Shown: positions 1 to 8,234 of the stretch, piece by piece | Position numbering within the stretch: position 1 is the first letter of the stretch | Layout: each line of letters begins with the position of its first letter | Assembly (NCBI RefSeq): GCF_900091605.1 | Contig: NZ_FMCQ01000005.1 | Span: forward strand, 310,001-374,000 | Direction: 5' to 3' | DNA from: Micromonospora tulbaghiae | Lineage (GTDB): Bacteria; Actinomycetota; Actinomycetes; Mycobacteriales; Micromonosporaceae | DNA length: 64,000 nt | Made by a program: the position numbers and the translations under genes | Notes under the pieces: model-generated | Databases searched by the model: none | What the model saw: only the letters and a program-made list of their open reading frames with translations | What the model was told of the DNA's origin: nothing

Positions 1-80
1 GTGACCAGCACGGCTGCCAGCGTCGCGAGGACGCGGTGACGGGTGTGGCGAGGGTGGCGGACGGGGTACGACACGGGCAT
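1..80 (-). CDS. N-terminus of a secreted protein (partial, runs off the window)
   Basis: Only the first 26 codons are present. On the minus strand an ATG at 80 follows GGAGGGA by about 7 bases. The residues start MPVSYPVRHPRH and continue into a hydrophobic VLATLAAVLV stretch after a cluster of Arg and His, which is the layout of a signal peptide. The mature protein lies beyond the left edge, so no function can be given. It is divergent from the glutamate dehydrogenase gene. Confidence 0.55.
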   Translation of the reverse strand, partial: MPVSYPVRHPRHTRHRVLATLAAVLV

Positions 81-368
81 GAAGCGGTCCCTCCGGTGCT
101 CAACTGCCCTGCACGCTAGTACGGGCCGGCGCTCCCCACCGCCCCGCCACGGCCTCCGGCAGCGCGAGAAGCGGCGTGTGGCAGTGTGATGAACATCGCC
201 AGCCGGGGTACTCCGCGAGCGGCCGACCACGGACCCGCAACGGGTGAAAGGACAGAGTCCCGATCCGGACGTCCGGCCAGTGGTCCGCCGCGGGAGGTAC
301 CGCGCGGTAGGGCCTAGGCTGGGCGGCAGAGTGACCCACAACGCGGTGGGTCGAGGGGAGTGGCACCG

Positions 369-3300
369 ATGGACCGGCGTCCGGCGATCAAACCGGGACC
401 CGACCTCCGGCAGGCTGACACCGGCCGGGACGACGACAGCTTCGATTCGGCGACCGACGGAGACGGTTTCAGCCGTCTCGACACAGGAGTGACCGGGATG
501 ACCGGTTCCAGCATCGACACCCTCTACGACCTGGGCCTGCCTGCGCAGGCACTGGCCGACGAGTCGGAGGACGCCGAGCTGGACGAGCCCGTTCCCAACG
601 CGGAGCGGCTGGTCGCCCAGGCGGTCGCGCTGGCCGGCGACGACCACGACGCGGCCACACTGGTGGACCGCTTCTGGCGGTTCGCGCCGGACGAGGAGCT
701 GATCGGCTTCACCGCCGAGGAGATGCTGGAGGCGGCCCGGGCCCACCGGGACCTGGCCCAGCAGCGGGTGCCGGGCGAGCTGAAGCTCCGCATCCACGAG
801 CCGGACGCCGAGCAGCACCACACGGTCGTCGAGATCGTCACCGACGACATGCCGTTCCTGGTCGACTCGGTGACCGCCCTGCTGAACTCCCGTCACCTGG
901 ACGTGCACCTGCTGGTGCACCCGCTGGTCGTGGTGCGGCGCGAGCCGCTGGGCCGGCTCACCGAGGTCTCGGCGGACGTGGAACCGGACGACGCCATCGC
1001 CGGTGACCTGGTCGAGAGCTGGATGCGGATCGAGATCGACCCGGTCCGCGACCCGGCCGAGCGGGAGACGCTGCGCCGTGAGTTGCAGCGGGTGCTCACC
1101 GACGTGCGCGAGGCGGTCGAGGACTGGCCGAAGATGCGGCAGCGGGCCCTCGCGCTCGCCGACGAGCTGGCCGCCGCCCGGACGTCGGACAATCGCCCGC
1201 CGGTGCCGGAGAAGGACATCACCGACTCGGTGGAGCTGCTTCGCTGGCTGGCGCACGACCACTTCACGTTCCTCGGCTACCGGGAATACCGCCTGGTCCA
1301 CACCGACGGCGCGCGCGGCGGGCAGGCCCTGGAGGCGGTGCTCGGCACCGGGTTGGGCATCCTGCGTTCCGACTCGCCCGAGGCCCGGTCGCTGAACTCG
1401 ATGACGCACGAGGCACACGAGAAGGTGCTGGAGAAGCGCCTGCTCATCATCACCAAGGCCAACTCGCGCGCCACTGTGCACCGGTCGGCGTACCTCGACT
1501 ACATCGGCTTCAAGATCTTCAACGAGGCCGGCGAGGTGGTCGGCGAGCGGCGCTTCCTGGGCCTGTTCTCCACCGCCGCGTACCGGACCAGCGTGCAGGA
1601 GCTGCCGGTGGTCCGGCGCAAGGTCGCCGAGGTGCTGGACCGCTCGGGCCTGAGCCTGCGCAGCCACTCCGGCAAGGACCTGTTGCAGATCCTGGAGACC
1701 TACCCGCGCGACGAGCTGTTCCAGATCAAGACCGACGACCTCTACCACGCGGTGATCGGCGTGCTGCGGATGGCGGGCCGCCGGCAACTGCGGGTGTTCC
1801 TGCGCCGCGACGCGTACGGGCGGTTCATCTCCTGCCTGATCTACCTGCCGCGGGACCGGTTCACCACGCAGAACCGGCTGCGCATGCAGGACATCCTGCT
1901 GCGCGAGCTGAACGGCGTCGGCGTCGACTACACCACGCGGGTGACCGAGTCCATGCTGGCCCGGGTGCACTTCATCGTGCGCACCGACCCGAACAACCCG
2001 CCCGGTGAGATCGACGCCGACCTGCTCGCCGAGGAACTGGCCGACGCGACCCGGCTCTGGGACGACGACTACCGGCTGGTGCTGGAACGCAAGCTCGGCG
2101 ACGAGCAGGCCAAGCACCTGTTCGCCCGGTACGCCGACGCGTTCCCGGAGGGCTACAAGGACGGGCACACGCCGTACGAGGCGATGAAGGACCTGGCGAA
2201 GCTGGAGCTGCTGGAGGAGCCCGGCCAGCTGGAGATGCACCTGTTCCGCAAGCAGGCGCCGCCGCGTCCGTACGCGGCCCGCGCCGCCGACGCCGACGAG
2301 GCGATGGACGTGCGGTTCAAGGTCTACCGGTACGGCGAGCCGATGATGCTCTCCGCCGTGCTGCCGGTGCTGCACTCGCTCGGCGTGAAGGTGGTCGACG
2401 AGCACCCGTACGAGGTGGAGCGCGTCGACGGCCGGATCTGGCTCTACGACTTCGGTCTGGAGCTGCCCGAGCGGCACCAGGACCTGGCCGAGGTGCGCCC
2501 GCACGTGGAGAACGCCTTCGCCGCCGCCTGGCGGGGCGAGGCCGAGGTGGACGGCTTCAACGAGCTGGTGCTGCGGGCCGGGCTCACCTGGCGGCAGGTC
2601 GTCGTGCTGCGCGCGTACGCGAAGTACCTGCGGCAGGCCGGCACCGTGTTCTCCCAGGAGTACATGGAGCAGACGTTCATCGCGTACCCGCAGATCGCCG
2701 AACTGCTGGTGAAGCTGTTCGAGACCCGGTTCGCCCCGGGCGCGACCACGCTCGACGAGCGGCGGCAGCGCAGCGGCGAGCTGGTCGACGCGATCGGCGA
2801 GGCGCTCGACGAGGTGGCCAGCCTCGACCAGGACCGCATCCTGCGGGCCTACCTGACGTTGATCCAGGCCACGCTGCGGACCAGCTTCTACCAGAAGCCG
2901 GTGGGCGGCCGGCCCAAGGCGTACGTGGCGTTCAAGCTCGACCCGCAGGCCATCCCGGACCTGCCGGCGCCGCGGCCCAAGTTCGAGATCTTCGTCTACT
3001 CGCCCCGGTTCGAGGGCGTGCACCTGCGGTACGGGCCGGTGGCCCGCGGCGGCCTGCGCTGGTCCGACCGGCGCGAGGACTTCCGGACCGAGGTGCTCGG
3101 CCTGGTCAAGGCGCAGATGGTGAAGAACGCGGTGATCGTGCCGGTCGGCGCCAAGGGCGGCTTCGTGCTCAAGCAGAAGCCGGGCGACCGGGACGAGGCG
3201 GTGATCTGCTACAAGGAGTTCATCTCCGCGCTGCTCGACGTCACCGACAACATCGTCAGCGGCGAGATCGTGCCGCCCGAGGACGTGGTCCGGCACGACG

Positions 3301-5432
3301 GCGACGACCCGTACATGGTGGTGGCCGCCGACAAGGGCACCGCGACGTTCTCCGACATCGCCAACGAGATCTCCGAGGCGCACAGCTTCTGGCTCGGCGA
3401 CGCGTTCGCCTCCGGCGGCTCGGCCGGCTACGACCACAAGAAGATGGGCATCACCGCCCGGGGCGCCTGGGAGTCGGTGAAGCGGCACTTCCGGGAGCTG
3501 GGGCACGACACCCAGACGCAGGACTTCACTGTGGTCGGCGTCGGCGACATGTCCGGCGACGTGTTCGGCAACGGGATGCTGCTGTCCGAGCACATCCGGC
3601 TGGTGGCCGCGTTCGACCACCGGCACATCTTCCTCGACCCGGACCCGGAGTCGGCCCGCTCCTTCCAGGAACGCAAGCGGCTGTTCGACATGCCGCGCTC
3701 GTCGTGGGAGGACTACGACCGCGAGCTGATCTCCGAAGGCGGCGGCGTGTACCCGCGTACGGCGAAGTCGGTGCCGGTCTCGCCGCAGGTCCGCGCGGTG
3801 CTCGGCCTCGACGAGGACGTCACGCAGCTCAGCCCGCAGGAGCTGATGAAGGCGATCCTCACCGCGCCGGTCGACCTGTTCTGGAACGGCGGCATCGGCA
3901 CCTACGTCAAGGCGTCCAGCCAGACCAACGCCGAGGTGGGGGACAAGTCCAACGACGCCATCCGGGTGGACGGCAAGGGCCTGCGCTGCCGGGTGGTCGG
4001 CGAGGGCGGCAACCTGGGCTTCACCCAGCAGGGCCGGATCGAGTACGCCTCGACCGGCGGCCGCATCTACACCGACTTCATCGACAACGCGGCCGGGGTG
4101 GACTGCTCCGACCACGAGGTCAACATCAAGATCCTGCTCAACACGGCTGTGGCCGACGGTGAGCTGGACCGGCCGGAGCGCGACGAGCTGCTGGCCCGGA
4201 TGACCGACGAGGTCGCCGAGCTGGTGCTGCGGGACAACTACGACCAGGCGCGGGCGCTCAACAACGCCCAGGCCCAGGCCGCCTCGTTGCTGCCGGTGCA
4301 CCGGCGGATGATCAACGAGCTGGAGCGGTCCGGCGCGCTGAACCGTTCGCTGGAGGCGCTGCCGTCGGACGAGGAACTGGCGGTCCGCACCGAGAGCGGG
4401 CTGACGCCGCCGGAGTTCGCGGTGGTGCTCGCGTACGTCAAGATCGTGCTGGAGCGCGAGATCGTCGGCGAGGGCCTGGCGGACGAGGAGTGGACGACCG
4501 ACGTCCTGGTCAACTACTTCCCGACGCCGCTGCGGCAGCGCTTCGCCGACCGGATGGGCCGGCACCGGCTGCGCCGGGACATCGTCACCACGGTCCTGGT
4601 CAACGAGGCGATCAACCGGGGCGGCATCTCGTTCGTCTTCCGGGTGGTCGAGGAGACGGCGGCGTCCGCGGCGGACGTGCTCCGGGCGTACGTGGTGGTC
4701 CGCGAGGTGTTCGGTCTGCGCGACCTGTGGGACGCGGTCGAGGCGCTGGACAACAAGGTCTCGCCCGAGTTGCAGACCGCCGTCTACCTGGACACCCGGC
4801 GGCTGCTCGACCGCGCGGTGCGGTGGCTGGTCACCAACCGGCGGTCGCCGATCGACGTGCCGGCGGAGATCGCCCGGCTGCGCGACGGTGTGGCCCGGCT
4901 CCTGCCGGACCTGGAGCACCGGTTCTGGGGCACCGAGCGGGAGGCCATCGCGGCGCACATCGAGTCGCTGGTCGGCCGCGGGCTGCCGCGTGACCTGGCC
5001 GAGCAGGCGACCCGCCTGATGTACAGCTTCGGCCTGCTCGACATCGTCGAGACGGCGCAGGCGACCGGGCGGGACGTGGGCGAGGTGGCCTCGGTCTACT
5101 TCGTGCTCTCCGACCGGTTCCGGGTCGACGCGCTGCTGTCGAAGATCTCCCTGCTGCCACGCGAGGACCGGTGGCAGACCCTGGCCCGGATGGCGCTGCG
5201 CTACGACCTGTACGCCGCGCTCGCCGCGCTCACCGCGGAGGTGCTCGGGTCCACGTCGGAGGACGTGCCTCCGGTGGAGCGGGTGCAGGAGTGGGAGCAG
5301 GCGAACGCCACCTCGATCCACCGGGCGCACCGGGCGATGGGGGAGTTCGACGAGTCCCGCGCCGACCTGTCCGCGCTGTCGGTGCTGCTGCGCCAGATCC
5401 GTACCCTGGTCCGGACCTCGGCGGCGGCCTGA
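369..5432 (+). CDS. gdh: NAD-specific glutamate dehydrogenase, large (180 kDa) class
   Basis: Catalyses NAD-linked oxidative deamination of glutamate to 2-oxoglutarate and ammonia in the cytoplasm. At about 1687 residues it matches the large class found in Streptomyces and mycobacteria: a long N-terminal regulatory half with ACT-like segments, a central dehydrogenase domain and a helical C-terminal part. Visible core motifs are the lysine loop AKGGFVLK near residue 926 and the nucleotide-binding GVGDMSGDVFGNGM near 1057. I chose ATG at 369 because GAGGGGAG ends 8 bases upstream; a GTG at 360 overlaps that ribosome site. The gene stands alone and is followed by a perfect hairpin terminator. 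Confidence 0.95.
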   Translation: MDRRPAIKPGPDLRQADTGRDDDSFDSATDGDGFSRLDTGVTGMTGSSIDTLYDLGLPAQALADESEDAELDEPVPNAERLVAQAVALAGDDHDAATLVDRFWRFAPDEELIGFTAEEMLEAARAHRDLAQQRVPGELKLRIHEPDAEQHHTVVEIVTDDMPFLVDSVTALLNSRHLDVHLLVHPLVVVRREPLGRLTEVSADVEPDDAIAGDLVESWMRIEIDPVRDPAERETLRRELQRVLTDVREAVEDWPKMRQRALALADELAAARTSDNRPPVPEKDITDSVELLRWLAHDHFTFLGYREYRLVHTDGARGGQALEAVLGTGLGILRSDSPEARSLNSMTHEAHEKVLEKRLLIITKANSRATVHRSAYLDYIGFKIFNEAGEVVGERRFLGLFSTAAYRTSVQELPVVRRKVAEVLDRSGLSLRSHSGKDLLQILETYPRDELFQIKTDDLYHAVIGVLRMAGRRQLRVFLRRDAYGRFISCLIYLPRDRFTTQNRLRMQDILLRELNGVGVDYTTRVTESMLARVHFIVRTDPNNPPGEIDADLLAEELADATRLWDDDYRLVLERKLGDEQAKHLFARYADAFPEGYKDGHTPYEAMKDLAKLELLEEPGQLEMHLFRKQAPPRPYAARAADADEAMDVRFKVYRYGEPMMLSAVLPVLHSLGVKVVDEHPYEVERVDGRIWLYDFGLELPERHQDLAEVRPHVENAFAAAWRGEAEVDGFNELVLRAGLTWRQVVVLRAYAKYLRQAGTVFSQEYMEQTFIAYPQIAELLVKLFETRFAPGATTLDERRQRSGELVDAIGEALDEVASLDQDRILRAYLTLIQATLRTSFYQKPVGGRPKAYVAFKLDPQAIPDLPAPRPKFEIFVYSPRFEGVHLRYGPVARGGLRWSDRREDFRTEVLGLVKAQMVKNAVIVPVGAKGGFVLKQKPGDRDEAVICYKEFISALLDVTDNIVSGEIVPPEDVVRHDGDDPYMVVAADKGTATFSDIANEISEAHSFWLGDAFASGGSAGYDHKKMGITARGAWESVKRHFRELGHDTQTQDFTVVGVGDMSGDVFGNGMLLSEHIRLVAAFDHRHIFLDPDPESARSFQERKRLFDMPRSSWEDYDRELISEGGGVYPRTAKSVPVSPQVRAVLGLDEDVTQLSPQELMKAILTAPVDLFWNGGIGTYVKASSQTNAEVGDKSNDAIRVDGKGLRCRVVGEGGNLGFTQQGRIEYASTGGRIYTDFIDNAAGVDCSDHEVNIKILLNTAVADGELDRPERDELLARMTDEVAELVLRDNYDQARALNNAQAQAASLLPVHRRMINELERSGALNRSLEALPSDEELAVRTESGLTPPEFAVVLAYVKIVLEREIVGEGLADEEWTTDVLVNYFPTPLRQRFADRMGRHRLRRDIVTTVLVNEAINRGGISFVFRVVEETAASAADVLRAYVVVREVFGLRDLWDAVEALDNKVSPELQTAVYLDTRRLLDRAVRWLVTNRRSPIDVPAEIARLRDGVARLLPDLEHRFWGTEREAIAAHIESLVGRGLPRDLAEQATRLMYSFGLLDIVETAQATGRDVGEVASVYFVLSDRFRVDALLSKISLLPREDRWQTLARMALRYDLYAALAALTAEVLGSTSEDVPPVERVQEWEQANATSIHRAHRAMGEFDESRADLSALSVLLRQIRTLVRTSAAA

Positions 5433-5446
5433 CCGCTCTGACGCGC

Positions 5447-5482
5447 GTGGCCCGGTGGTCGGTTCCCCGACCACCGGGCCAC
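5447..5482. terminator. Bidirectional hairpin terminator
   Basis: Perfect 16-base inverted arms (5447-5462 and 5467-5482) with a TTCC loop, between the converging ends of the glutamate dehydrogenase and sortase genes. Confidence 0.8.
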
Positions 5483-5496
5483 TGCCGTTCCCGCCC

Positions 5497-6351
5497 TCAG
5501 CTCGTCATCGCGGCGTAGACGACGATGTTGTTCAGGTAGCTGCCGGCCGTCTTGTCGAACACCCCGCCGCAGGTCACCACGCGCAGGGCGGGGACGTCCG
5601 ACGGACCGTAGACCTGCGCGGCGGGAAAGGCGGTCTTCGGGTACGACCCCACCTCCCGCACCGTGAACGTGGCGGTCGAGCCGTCCTGCCGGGCGACCAC
5701 GATCGTGTCGCCGGGCACCAGCGCGCCGAGGTTGAAGAACACCGCCGGGCCGAGCTGGGCGGAGTCGACGTGACCCACGATCACCGCGTTGCCGGCCTCG
5801 CCCGGGCTGGCGCCGGGGGAGTACCAGCCGGCCTGCATGGCCTGGTCCAGCGGGGGCACCTGGACCGTGCCGTCGGGATTCGTGCCGAGCGACATGATCG
5901 GGGCCTGCACCCCGATGCGGGGGATCGAGATGGTGACCGGCGCCGACCGGGGCAGCGGGGCCGGTGCGGGGCTGGTGGTGTCCGTCGCGCCCGGGGCACC
6001 TGGGGTGGCGGGCCCGGCCGGCAGGCCCGGCGTCGTCGGGCCGTTGCCGTCCCCGGCTGCCGGCCGGCCGGTGCTGCCGGGTGCGGGCTGCCCGGCGGCG
6101 TCCGGTGCCGGCTGCCCCCCGGCGTCCGGATCGGCGTACGTGCCGCCCGGGTCGGCCAGCGGGCCGGTGGTGACCGGGCCCGCCTGCGAGATCGGCTGCG
6201 GCGGTGAGGGTTGCGGGACGGTCCGCACGGACGCGCCGATCAGACCGGCCCCGGCCATGGCGAGCAGGACGACGACGGCCGCGCCGACGGCACGCCACGG
6301 ACTTCCGTGACGGCCGCCGGCCCGGGTCGTCGTCCGGTCAGACCAGGCCAC
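5497..6351 (-). CDS. Class F-type sortase
   Basis: A membrane-anchored transpeptidase expected to attach proteins to the cell wall or to each other. Residues 21-42 form one membrane segment, followed by a Pro/Gly/Ala-rich linker to about residue 135 and a compact sortase domain to 284. His194 (GHVDS) and Cys261 (VVTCGG) are the expected catalytic pair. The usual sortase Arg lies after the Cys, and here that segment reads VFDKTAGSYLNN without an Arg, so the third residue is unclear to me. The GTG start overlaps the end of the upstream cell-wall protein gene by 14 bases, so the two are probably co-translated and this protein may process its neighbour. Confidence 0.85.
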   Translation of the reverse strand: MAWSDRTTTRAGGRHGSPWRAVGAAVVVLLAMAGAGLIGASVRTVPQPSPPQPISQAGPVTTGPLADPGGTYADPDAGGQPAPDAAGQPAPGSTGRPAAGDGNGPTTPGLPAGPATPGAPGATDTTSPAPAPLPRSAPVTISIPRIGVQAPIMSLGTNPDGTVQVPPLDQAMQAGWYSPGASPGEAGNAVIVGHVDSAQLGPAVFFNLGALVPGDTIVVARQDGSTATFTVREVGSYPKTAFPAAQVYGPSDVPALRVVTCGGVFDKTAGSYLNNIVVYAAMTS

Positions 6352-7591
6352 CGGCCCGCCGCCGACGCAGCAGCACCAGGCCGCCCAGCGCCGCGGCGCC
6401 GATCATGCCCGCGCCACCGGTGGCGAGGTCGCGGTCCACGCCGGTGGTCGTCATGCCACCGTCGCCGCCGTCGACCCCACCGCGCGGCAGGACCACCAGC
6501 TCGCCGTCACCGCAGGTGCCCCGCAGCTCGTACCGGCCCGGCCGGGCGTCGTGCGAGACGGTGGCCTCGCCGTAGTAGACGAAGTCCTTCCCGTGCTCCC
6601 AGCCGTCCTTGCCGTAGTCGCGCTCGGTGTCCTTGCCGTAGTCGCCCTTGTCGTCCTGCCAGGCGCCTCCGCTCGCCTGCCAGTCGTCCTTGCCGTCCTT
6701 GCCGTCCTTGCCCTTGTCGTCCTGCCAGGAGCCGTGCTCGTCCTTGGCGTCCTTGCCCTTGTCGTCCTGCCAGGAGCCGTGCTCGTCCTTGGCGTCCTTG
6801 CCGTACCGGTCCTTGCCGTCGGGGCCGTGCGCGTCCTTGGTCCAGTCCGGCGCGCCCCGCTGCTCCTTCTCCCAGCCCGGCTCGGCGTCCTGGCCGTACT
6901 CGTCGTGCCCCTGCCAGTCGCCCGGGTCGACGGCGGTGCCGGCGCCCGCGCCGCCCGGCTGCGGTTGTCCTTCCGGCTGGCCGGCCGGCGGCTGGGGCTG
7001 GTTCGCCGGAGGCTGCGGCATGCCGTCCCCGCCCGGCCCGTTCCCGCCCGGCCCGTTGCCGTCCGGGCCGTGTCCGTCCCCGCCCGGCTCGCCGCGGCCG
7101 TCCGGCCCCTTGCCGTGCTCGTCCTTGCCGTCCGGCCCCTTGCCGTGCTCGTCCTTGCCGTCCGGCCCCTTGCCGTGCTCGTCCTTGCCGTCGGGGCCCT
7201 TGCCGTGGTCGTCCTTGCCCTCAGGGCCCTTGCCGTGCTCGTCCCTGCCGTGGTCGTCCTTGCCGTCCGGGCCCTTGTCGTCCCAGCCCCAGGCCTTGTC
7301 GTCACCCCAGTCGCCGCCGCGGTCACCCCAGTCGCCGCCGTGCTCGCCGTCCCGGGCCGGGTGCAGGTCGACCTTGCCGGTCACCTTCGACCAGACGGTG
7401 GCGTGCTTCTGCGGCTCGGAGCAGATCGCGAGCAACTCGACGGTGTCTCCGGCCTTCACCACGTGCGGCTTGGCGATGATCTTGCCCTCGTCGTGCCCGC
7501 CCGCGTAGGCCATTCCCGGGGTGAACGCGAGAAGGCCCGCTCCGCCGAGAGCGGCGCCCGCGACCACCTTCCCGAGCATCTTCTTAGCCAT
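6338..7591 (-). CDS. Secreted, repeat-rich cell-wall-anchored protein
   Basis: 417 residues from the ATG at 7591, which has GGAGA about 8 bases upstream; a second ATG at 7606 is possible. Residues 1-30 are a signal peptide. A short beta-rich segment (about 36-75, with Cys57) and a matching late segment (about 335-370, with Cys360) look like two halves of one Ig-like domain. Between them lie about 260 residues of Gly/Asp/Lys/His-rich repeats and a Pro/Gln patch. The C-terminus has LATGG, a hydrophobic stretch and RRRR, a degenerate sorting signal. It probably forms an operon with the downstream sortase, which suggests it is a substrate. Function beyond the envelope location is unknown. Confidence 0.8.
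   Translation of the reverse strand: MAKKMLGKVVAGAALGGAGLLAFTPGMAYAGGHDEGKIIAKPHVVKAGDTVELLAICSEPQKHATVWSKVTGKVDLHPARDGEHGGDWGDRGGDWGDDKAWGWDDKGPDGKDDHGRDEHGKGPEGKDDHGKGPDGKDEHGKGPDGKDEHGKGPDGKDEHGKGPDGRGEPGGDGHGPDGNGPGGNGPGGDGMPQPPANQPQPPAGQPEGQPQPGGAGAGTAVDPGDWQGHDEYGQDAEPGWEKEQRGAPDWTKDAHGPDGKDRYGKDAKDEHGSWQDDKGKDAKDEHGSWQDDKGKDGKDGKDDWQASGGAWQDDKGDYGKDTERDYGKDGWEHGKDFVYYGEATVSHDARPGRYELRGTCGDGELVVLPRGGVDGGDGGMTTTGVDRDLATGGAGMIGAAALGGLVLLRRRRAGGLV
6711..6800. repeat. Two perfect 45-bp tandem repeats inside the cell-wall protein gene
   Basis: 6711-6755 and 6756-6800 are identical. On the minus strand they encode a Lys/Asp/His-rich 15-residue unit containing KDEHGSWQDDKG. Confidence 0.9.
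7098..7247. repeat. Five 30-bp tandem repeats inside the cell-wall protein gene
   Basis: Three near-identical copies (7098-7187) and two diverged ones (7188-7247) encode a ten-residue KDEHGKGPDG-type unit on the minus strand. The copy number is likely to vary between strains. Confidence 0.9.
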
Positions 7592-7817
7592 GACCAGCGT
7601 CTCCATCCCTGTTCGTCCTGAGCCCGACGTCAGTCGCGCTAAGGCCGACGTTAGACCTTTTCGCGAGTTATCCGGGGAAAGATTCGCTTTTAGGGATTTG
7701 CTGGTGATGCGGCCCCGGCGCGTGCTGCCCGACCGGTAGCGCCGATCGGGCTCTCCGCGGCGGTCCCGCGACGCCGGTCCCACTCGCGCTGTTGCCCCCT
7801 CCGCGCGGTCCACGTGC

Positions 7818-7874
7818 CGAGTGGAACGTCATGGGTGTCTCCGGGCCGTTTTGACACCCATGACGTTCCACTCG
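7818..7874. repeat. Perfect 22-bp inverted repeat with 13-base spacer
   Basis: Arms at 7818-7839 and 7853-7874 are exact reverse complements; each contains GGAACGTCATGGGTGTC or its complement. It sits between divergent genes, not at a gene end, so it is not an obvious terminator. It could be a dispersed palindromic repeat or a regulatory element. Confidence 0.85.
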
Positions 7875-7964
7875 AGTTGAGGGGCGGCGGTGGCGGCGGG
7901 GAGTGGGGGTGTGGTGACGCCGGGCGGCGGTAGGGTGGGCGGCAGGCGCATCGAGCCATTGCCA

Positions 7965-7978
7965 TGGAAGCGCTCCCA
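7965..7978. promoter_or_regulatory. CebR-like operator upstream of the cellulase
   Basis: TGGAAGCGCTCCCA differs at one position from the actinomycete cellulose-utilisation box TGGGAGCGCTCCCA. That box is bound by the LacI-family repressor CebR and released by cello-oligosaccharides. It lies about 256 bases before a GH6 cellulase start. The regulator gene is not in this window. Confidence 0.75.
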
Positions 7979-8234
7979 TGCAAGAATCGCTGCACGCGGT
8001 TCGGGGAGCCACACCGCGAGCTCAGACGTCGAGGGCAGCCGGCACCACCGGCCGACGTCCGGCTCCATCGGCCGGTCCTGCGGACCGGTCGGCACCACCA
8101 CCCCCAGCGCCCGTCCGGGTCGGGCGTCCCCCGAAGAACCCCCTGGCGCGCACGGCCGTCCCCGCAGGACGACCGCCGCCGCCATTTGCGCCGGGCCGTA
8201 CGCGGATCCGGTCTCGCCCAAGGAGATCAGTGGC

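Larger units (their letters stand above)
7592..8234. other. 643-bp divergent promoter region between the cell-wall protein and cellulase genes
   Basis: No convincing gene here: open frames in it lack ribosome sites and family resemblance. It holds an A/T-richer stretch at about 7650-7700 that may be the promoter of the minus-strand gene, a 22-bp perfect inverted repeat (7818-7874) and a CebR-like operator (7965-7978). Confidence 0.7.

Noticed and set aside
6211..7621. Plus-strand Arg/Pro-rich and Val/Leu-rich proteins across the repeat region
   Set aside because: Frames opposite the tandem repeats of the cell-wall protein; composition follows from the repeat bases and they lack ribosome sites.
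7890..8234. A 115-residue N-terminal extension of the cellulase
   Set aside because: It would precede the signal peptide and cross the CebR-like box; ATG 8235 has a good ribosome site and begins a normal signal peptide.
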